Shown here: positions 59,205 to 64,000 of the stretch, one piece after another
Layout: every line of letters begins with the position of its first letter
Position numbering within the stretch: position 1 is the stretch's first letter
Assembly (NCBI GenBank): GCA_022495995.1
Contig: JAFEMH010007522.1
Coordinates: 1-64,000, forward strand
Length of the DNA: 64,000 nt
From: Adenophora triphylla var. japonica
Lineage: Eukaryota > Streptophyta > Magnoliopsida > Asterales > Campanulaceae
Direction of reading: 5' to 3'
The notes under the pieces: model-generated
The model's input: only the letters and a program-made list of their open reading frames with translations
Told to the model about the DNA's origin: nothing
Databases searched by the model: none
Position numbers and translations under genes: made by a program

Positions 59205-60310
59205 GTTCACAGTTGTTACAAGTTCACAGTTGTTTTTGATAAGTTCACAGTTATTTTTTTACATTTGTTCCAATAACAATTAAGAGTATTTCACAGTTGT
59301 TTTAGCTAAATTCATAATTTTTGTATGAAAATGACTATTATTTACTTAATTTACAGATTTTTTTAGTTAAGTTCACGGTTGTTTTAGTTAAGTTCACAGT
59401 TGTTTTTAGTCTTTTATAGTCTTTATTTTGCAATGTTATGAGATTATTTGACCTATTTGTTAAGTTAAATGTTGTTTTTTGTTAAGTTCACAGTTGTTTT
59501 AGTCCTTTATGACCTCTATTTTTTTCAATTTTATGAAATTATTTGACATATTTGTTATGTTCACATTTGTTTTTACTTAACTTCACTATTTTTTTTGTTA
59601 AGTTCACAGTTGTTTTAATCATTTATTTATGACCTCTATTTTTGCAATTTTATGAGATTGTTTGACATATTTGTTAAGTTCACAGTTGTTTTAGTATCTT
59701 ATTGCCTCTATTTTTAAATTTTATGAGATTATTTGACCTATTTATTAAGTTCACTGTTATGTTTTGTTAAGTTCACAGTTGTTTTAGTCCTTTATGGGCT
59801 CTATTTTTTTAATTTTATGAGATTATTTGACATATTTATTATGTTCACAGTTGTTTTTCCTTAAGTTCACAGTTGTTTTTAGTCTTTTAGGGCCTCTATT
59901 TTTGCAAATTTATAAGATTATTTGACATATTTGTAAAGTTCATAATTATTTTTAGTTAAGTTCACAATTGTTTTTAGTCTTTCATTGCCTCTATTTTTGC
60001 AATTTTATGAGTTTCTTTGGCATATTTGTTAAGTTAACAGTTGTTTTTAGTTTTTTATGGCCTCTATTTTTGTAATATTATGAGTTTTTTTGACATATTT
60101 GTTAAGTTTACAGTTGTTTTCAGTTAAGTTCAAAATTATTTTTAGTCTTTTATATGGCCTCTATTTTTGCAATTTTATGAGATTATTTGACATATTTGTT
60201 AAGTTCACAATTATTTTTAGTCTTTTATGACCTCTATTGTTGAAATTTTATGAGATATTTAATATATTTGATAAGTTCACAGTTTTTTTTAGTTAATTTC
60301 ACAATTATTT
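59205..60310. repeat. AT-rich tandem array built on AAGTTCACAGTTGTTTT
   Basis: About 1.1 kb of diverged units. Each combines one or two copies of AAGTTCACAGTTGTTTT with a linker (TTATGGCCTCTATTTTTGCA, then TTTATGAGATTATTTGACAT). Unit length varies between roughly 90 and 130 bp. No coding capacity. Confidence 0.85.
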
Positions 60311-60535
60311 TTTTAATTTATACCCTTCAAAAGTGATGTTGTCTTCAAGAAATCTTTCTTCCTGTTGGTATTCTGCATGGTCTCCGGGGTTGTGTTGAGG
60401 ACCTTGAGGTTGAATTTTTATGACTTTGATTGTATGTCTTGTGCAAGTTATGTGTTCTGTAGGCTCTGATTTGTTTATCTGCTTTCTGTTGGTATTCTGC
60501 ATGGTCTCCATAAGATATTTTCCTTACTGTAAACT

Positions 60536-61312
60536 TCCAGATACAAATCTCTCTACTTAGAAAGCAAATGGGATCTTCATCGGAATGCTGCATTTGAAGA
60601 AAAAGTGAAACAGACGGTTTACCTTGACAGCCTCTCTCTCCACAAGTCACTGAACCTGTTCTAAAAACTGCACTCAACCAATTCGGTAATGTCAAATCTG
60701 TACGATTTATCCCCCACTACCTAATGCCTAAAAATATCCCCCATCTGTTGCACTGGTGGAGATGGAGAACATGAAGCAGGCTGAACATAACCAATTTCCA
60801 GTTCATGATGTCTGGGATGCCAAGGCCTGTGAGGGCACAGAAAGCTCAAGTAAAGATGTTTGATGATCGCCCCGGGCAGGAGGATTGTTGCCAGGTGGGT
60901 GGACCGTGGACCCCGAGGATCCTGCGCTTAAAACTGTATCATTGTCATTAAGTTTTTTTAAGAAATTTTTATCCTGGAATGTTTTTAACCAAGTTTTTTT
61001 CACCAATCATCATATACTAGCAAAACTAAAAATTATATTCATGCATCATTGTCATTAAGTTTTACAAAAGTAAACATTTTCAAAGTGTCCCCTTAAATGA
61101 AAATTAGATAGTCACTTAGGGACGGAGGAGTACATATTAAGGTGTTTTTTTACTGTCCCAGCAACAACTGGGAGAGGAAGAGAAGCTATACACGCAGCAA
61201 ATGGAGAGCCTGAAAAAGAATTACAGGAAGTTTGAACTGATAGACACTGCACAGGGCGAAGGATGTGTTAGGAAATTGGAAAATCGTTACAAAATGAAGC
61301 TCGGTGATTGTT
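60536..61312 (+). pseudogene. ASI1-like RNA-binding protein fragment
   Basis: Pieces in three + frames make one coherent RNA-recognition-motif region: FEEKVKQTVYLDSLS (near 60595), VTEPVLKTALNQFGNVKSV (near 60650), VALVEMENMKQAE (near 60750), then SGMPRPVRAQKAQVKMF (near 60810). After an intron-like gap ending in TGTCCCAG, a second exon at 61160-61312 reads QQLGEEEKLYTQQ...NYRKFELIDTAQGEG and ends at a TGA. The order fits the RRM and C-terminal part of plant ASI1 (anti-silencing 1), a BAH/RRM protein that helps transcribe through intronic repeats; this is from memory of the family. At least three frame changes and the missing 5' end make it a pseudogene. Confidence 0.5.
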
Positions 61313-63128
61313 GATTATTCCTATGATATTCGAGCACTTCATCTGGAACACGGCTCTTTTCATTGTGGTTTCTTTGTGCTCGGTGTTTGATGAGATACTT
61401 GTTTACATATACCGACCTTGTTGACTTTTCTTTATGAAGTTAATCTATATTTATGCTTTCTAGAGCTAGTCATTTTCTTTCGCCAACACCACACTCATTC
61501 ATATCCTCCTCGTAGCCAAATCCAGGTAAAGTAGGAAGCGGCAAATGCCCCACAGGTAGAAGATAAAACTGAAACTTCAACAAAAACACCCAGCTCATGA
61601 ACACTTCCCGACTCTTGACCGAGCTAAACATATCAATCTCTTAAAGCTTTCACAAGGCCCTGACAACCACAACTAGCTCAAGATAGTAAATACTACTCGT
61701 ACAGCTTATCTGACCCTAAACTAGCTCTCCCAAAGCGCAGCTTATCTGACCCTAAACTAGCTCTCCCAAAGCGCAGACAAACCATGTACAACTTATCTGA
61801 CCCTAAACTAGCTCTCCCAAAGCGCAGACAAACCACAACTCGCTCAAGATAGTAAATACTGCTCCTTCCGTCCCTAAATGAATGTCGAAAAATGTTTCAA
61901 ACATGCTATTGATCAAGAGCAAGTATTTTAAAATCATAAATATACCAAACAGAACCAGGGTTTTATAAAATCAATAAGTGCTACTAAAATAGACAACCAG
62001 TCACCATGGTACAAGGGCAATTCCTTCAACTCTAGGTGTCTCACTGGATAAGGCCATCTCTACCAATAAATCTGAGTAATAACCCATGCCAATTAATCCG
62101 GAAACGTATTTTTTTCCCAAACAATCATATATGCCAAAGTAAATGCACGGAGTTAGGATTTCCGGAAAGGGATATTATAACTACAGCTACATATGGAAAA
62201 TGCACATAGGGCGAATAGAATCAGCAATAAGTATATGCATGCACTGATATTTGGAAACAGGATCATTAACCGACAAATGTGACACAATAAGACCAACAGT
62301 GACAAGAGGATATACAACTACACCCATGAAGGAAGCAAGAAACTAAAAAAAAAAAAAAAAAAGGGCATCAACAAGATGTACACTTGCACCAACATCCAGC
62401 AACGGAATCATTAACGACAAAATTAACACCATAACACCCAAATTGAGAAACAAAAGCACCATCGCTAAAAGCCAGGATTTTTTACAACAGCACAATCAAT
62501 GAGAATACATGCACAGAAATATGGAAACTGAATCGTTAACGACAAAAATGACACAAGTAAGACCAACAATGAAGCAAGGATATACAACTACTCGTATGAA
62601 GGAAGCAAGAAATGAACAAAGAGCAAATAGGAAGGACACATACACCAACATTTAGCAGCATAATCGTTCAAGGCAAATTTGACAGAATTGCACCCAAATT
62701 GAGAAATCATAGCACTGTGGCTAAACGACAGCACTGTTTACGATAAAAGCACAGTCGGTAAGTAGACCTGCATCATGGATTTTACAACTACATCTACAAA
62801 GAAAAAAGCAAAAAATGAACAAAGGGCAACAAGAATTAATAGTAAGAAAACATGCATCAACATTCAGCAACAAGAATTAATAGTAAGAAAACATGCATCA
62901 ACATTCAGACTATCATTGGCGACAAAGATGACATTATAACACCATTATCCGAAAACAAAAACACTATCTTTAAGCATTAAGTTGTTTATAACATAAAACA
63001 AAAGGATAGAGAAACACAATTGTTCCAACAAAGTTACAGTTATCACCTAAAGAAAAGTATAAGATCACATGAATGAGGAAAAAAAAAAAAGGACCAACCA
63101 CAAGCCGAGTTGTCCTCCTCACTATAGT
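61313..63128. other. Non-coding repetitive region between the ASI1-like fragment and the 7TM gene
   Basis: No gene seen. 61697-61830 holds three copies of a 35-60 bp unit (CTTATCTGACCCTAAACTAG then CTCTCCCAAAGCGCAG). From about 62220 to 63000 a diverged unit with phrases like GACACAATAAGACCAACA and GGATATACAACTAC recurs about every 270 bp. A worn MITE end (CTCCTTCCGTCCCTAAATGA) is at 61862. The right part probably includes the 3' UTR of the 7TM gene. Confidence 0.5.
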
Positions 63129-64000
63129 TTAAAGTTCAAACTCTTCATCGCGAAGTGCAAGCTCAGCAGCTTCTTCCTCATCTTCATCAAGCACAAAGTA
63201 CTCATTCTTCTCAACCGGCCTAAACATATAAAACATAACCACATAAAAAGCAAGACTTGCGATCTCCTCAGCTGCGTTAGCCACCCATTGATACTTGTAT
63301 GCTGCAATCGTCTTTAGAGCAAACACCACAATCCTTGTAAAATACAAGTACCCAATAACCACAATGTAGAACTGCCTAAACAGGGTTAACTTGGCCAAAT
63401 TCCTAGCTGCCTTCCCATCAGTCTTAGATGTCTCCCTCAAGGATCTAATCGACCAAACTATGGGGAAGATAATCGCGCAGCAGCAAATGATATCAACAAG
63501 CAAAAATACTTGGTTCCAAGTAACCCAATCCTTAATAAATGGCCCAGTTTCGCCTATTACAATAGATGCAAAATTGGCTAACACTTGAAGTGGGATCACT
63601 ATCATCAAAATCTTCTTTTCTTTCTCTTGTAGAAAAGGTTTCAAAAACGACCAACCAGTTCCGATCAATACGATAACAGTAAACAACAACACAATCCTTA
63701 AGAACTGGAAAATGTAGAACAAAACATCCCAACCATGAGGTGTACCTGTCATTTTAACGTAATGTTTGTCCTCTGCAGCACAGATTAAGTTCAATGCTTT
63801 CGCGATGAGCAACCCTCCCATCAGAAGATGGATCCTGTGAACGGATCCGGATCCCAATCGATAACTATTTATGCACATGTAAGCCCAGAACCCTAGAAAA
63901 CCAATGTAAGCCAGAAACGCGGTGAAATAAATGGTCGGAAGCTGAGTCAACCCGGCGGAAAGGTAATCCTTGACACCGCCGGCGTCAAGGTTGAACAATT
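63129..64000 (-). CDS. GPR107/108-like seven-transmembrane protein, C-terminal part
   Basis: One open frame of 290 codons runs from the right window edge to a stop at 63129, so the N-terminal lumenal domain lies outside. Seven hydrophobic segments are visible, from LPTIYFTAFLAYIGFLGFW to IASLAFYVVMFYMF. The short loops carry family-typical words (GWSFLKPFL, LFRQFYI, VEKNEYF), and the tail is strongly acidic (DEDEEEAAE). This is the Lung seven-transmembrane receptor family; plant members are candidate G-protein-coupled or Golgi/endosomal trafficking proteins, and the function here is inferred only from the family. No intron in the visible part and no break in frame. It is the only clearly single-copy host gene in the window. 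Confidence 0.92.
   Translation of the reverse strand, partial: LFNLDAGGVKDYLSAGLTQLPTIYFTAFLAYIGFLGFWAYMCINSYRLGSGSVHRIHLLMGGLLIAKALNLICAAEDKHYVKMTGTPHGWDVLFYIFQFLRIVLLFTVIVLIGTGWSFLKPFLQEKEKKILMIVIPLQVLANFASIVIGETGPFIKDWVTWNQVFLLVDIICCCAIIFPIVWSIRSLRETSKTDGKAARNLAKLTLFRQFYIVVIGYLYFTRIVVFALKTIAAYKYQWVANAAEEIASLAFYVVMFYMFRPVEKNEYFVLDEDEEEAAELALRDEEFEL

Noticed and set aside
59205..60310. CRISPR-like direct repeat array
   Set aside because: Units are diverged, spacers are themselves repeated, and the context is a plant genome.
60305..60695. Minus-strand frames with repeated GDHAEYQQ
   Set aside because: Created by a 24 bp duplication (TTGGTATTCTGCATGGTCTCC) near the ASI1-like fragment; no domain.

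Overview
Nuclear DNA of a flowering plant, most likely a eudicot. The evidence is GT-AG introns, a G-type lectin (S-domain) receptor kinase cluster, an Au-like SINE, Stowaway MITEs with CTCCCTCCGTCCC ends, and Copia, Tat-lineage Gypsy, TRIM and Helitron elements. I cannot name the species. No rRNA or tRNA gene and no CRISPR array were seen. Only two host genes look usable: one complete receptor kinase (22949-26762, + strand) and the C-terminal part of a GPR107/108-like seven-transmembrane protein running off the right edge (63129-64000, - strand).

Layout. 1-2235 is a decayed Gypsy gag plus unassigned sequence. 2236-43611 is a four-copy receptor kinase array, all on + strand. Copy 1 (2236-7260) is a pseudogene, copy 2 (12970-16746) is broken by one base, copy 3 (22949-26762) has a complete seven-exon model of 824 residues, and copy 4 (35429-43611) is a heavily rearranged pseudogene. 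Copies 1-2 and 2-3 are separated by homologous 5.7-6.2 kb spacers, so the array grew by tandem duplication of a roughly 10 kb gene-plus-spacer unit. A Copia element with one LTR (27001-34440) separates copies 3 and 4.

Mobile elements. A 2.6 kb gag-only Copia with both LTRs sits in intron 5 of copy 1. Each spacer holds a minus-strand Gypsy LTR remnant and a TIR transposon carrying further nested insertions. A solo LTR splits the Copia reverse transcriptase. A Helitron lies inside another TIR element that interrupts the last exon of copy 4. A 548 bp TRIM lies at 44419-44966. An 11.7 kb Tat-lineage Gypsy element (46753-58408, target duplication GTACT) has two RNase H domains, a 96 bp higher-order repeat and a long antisense gene with two introns; it sits inside an older hAT-like element (45604-58681).

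Right end. A 1.1 kb AT-rich tandem array (59205-60310) is followed by a broken gene resembling the RNA-binding region of ASI1 (anti-silencing 1), then repetitive non-coding DNA, then the seven-transmembrane gene.

Main caution: the first ~7 kb shows many single-base insertions relative to near-identical copies, which looks more like unpolished long-read consensus than natural decay. Apparent frameshifts there, and the one-base frameshift in copy 2, need read-level checking.
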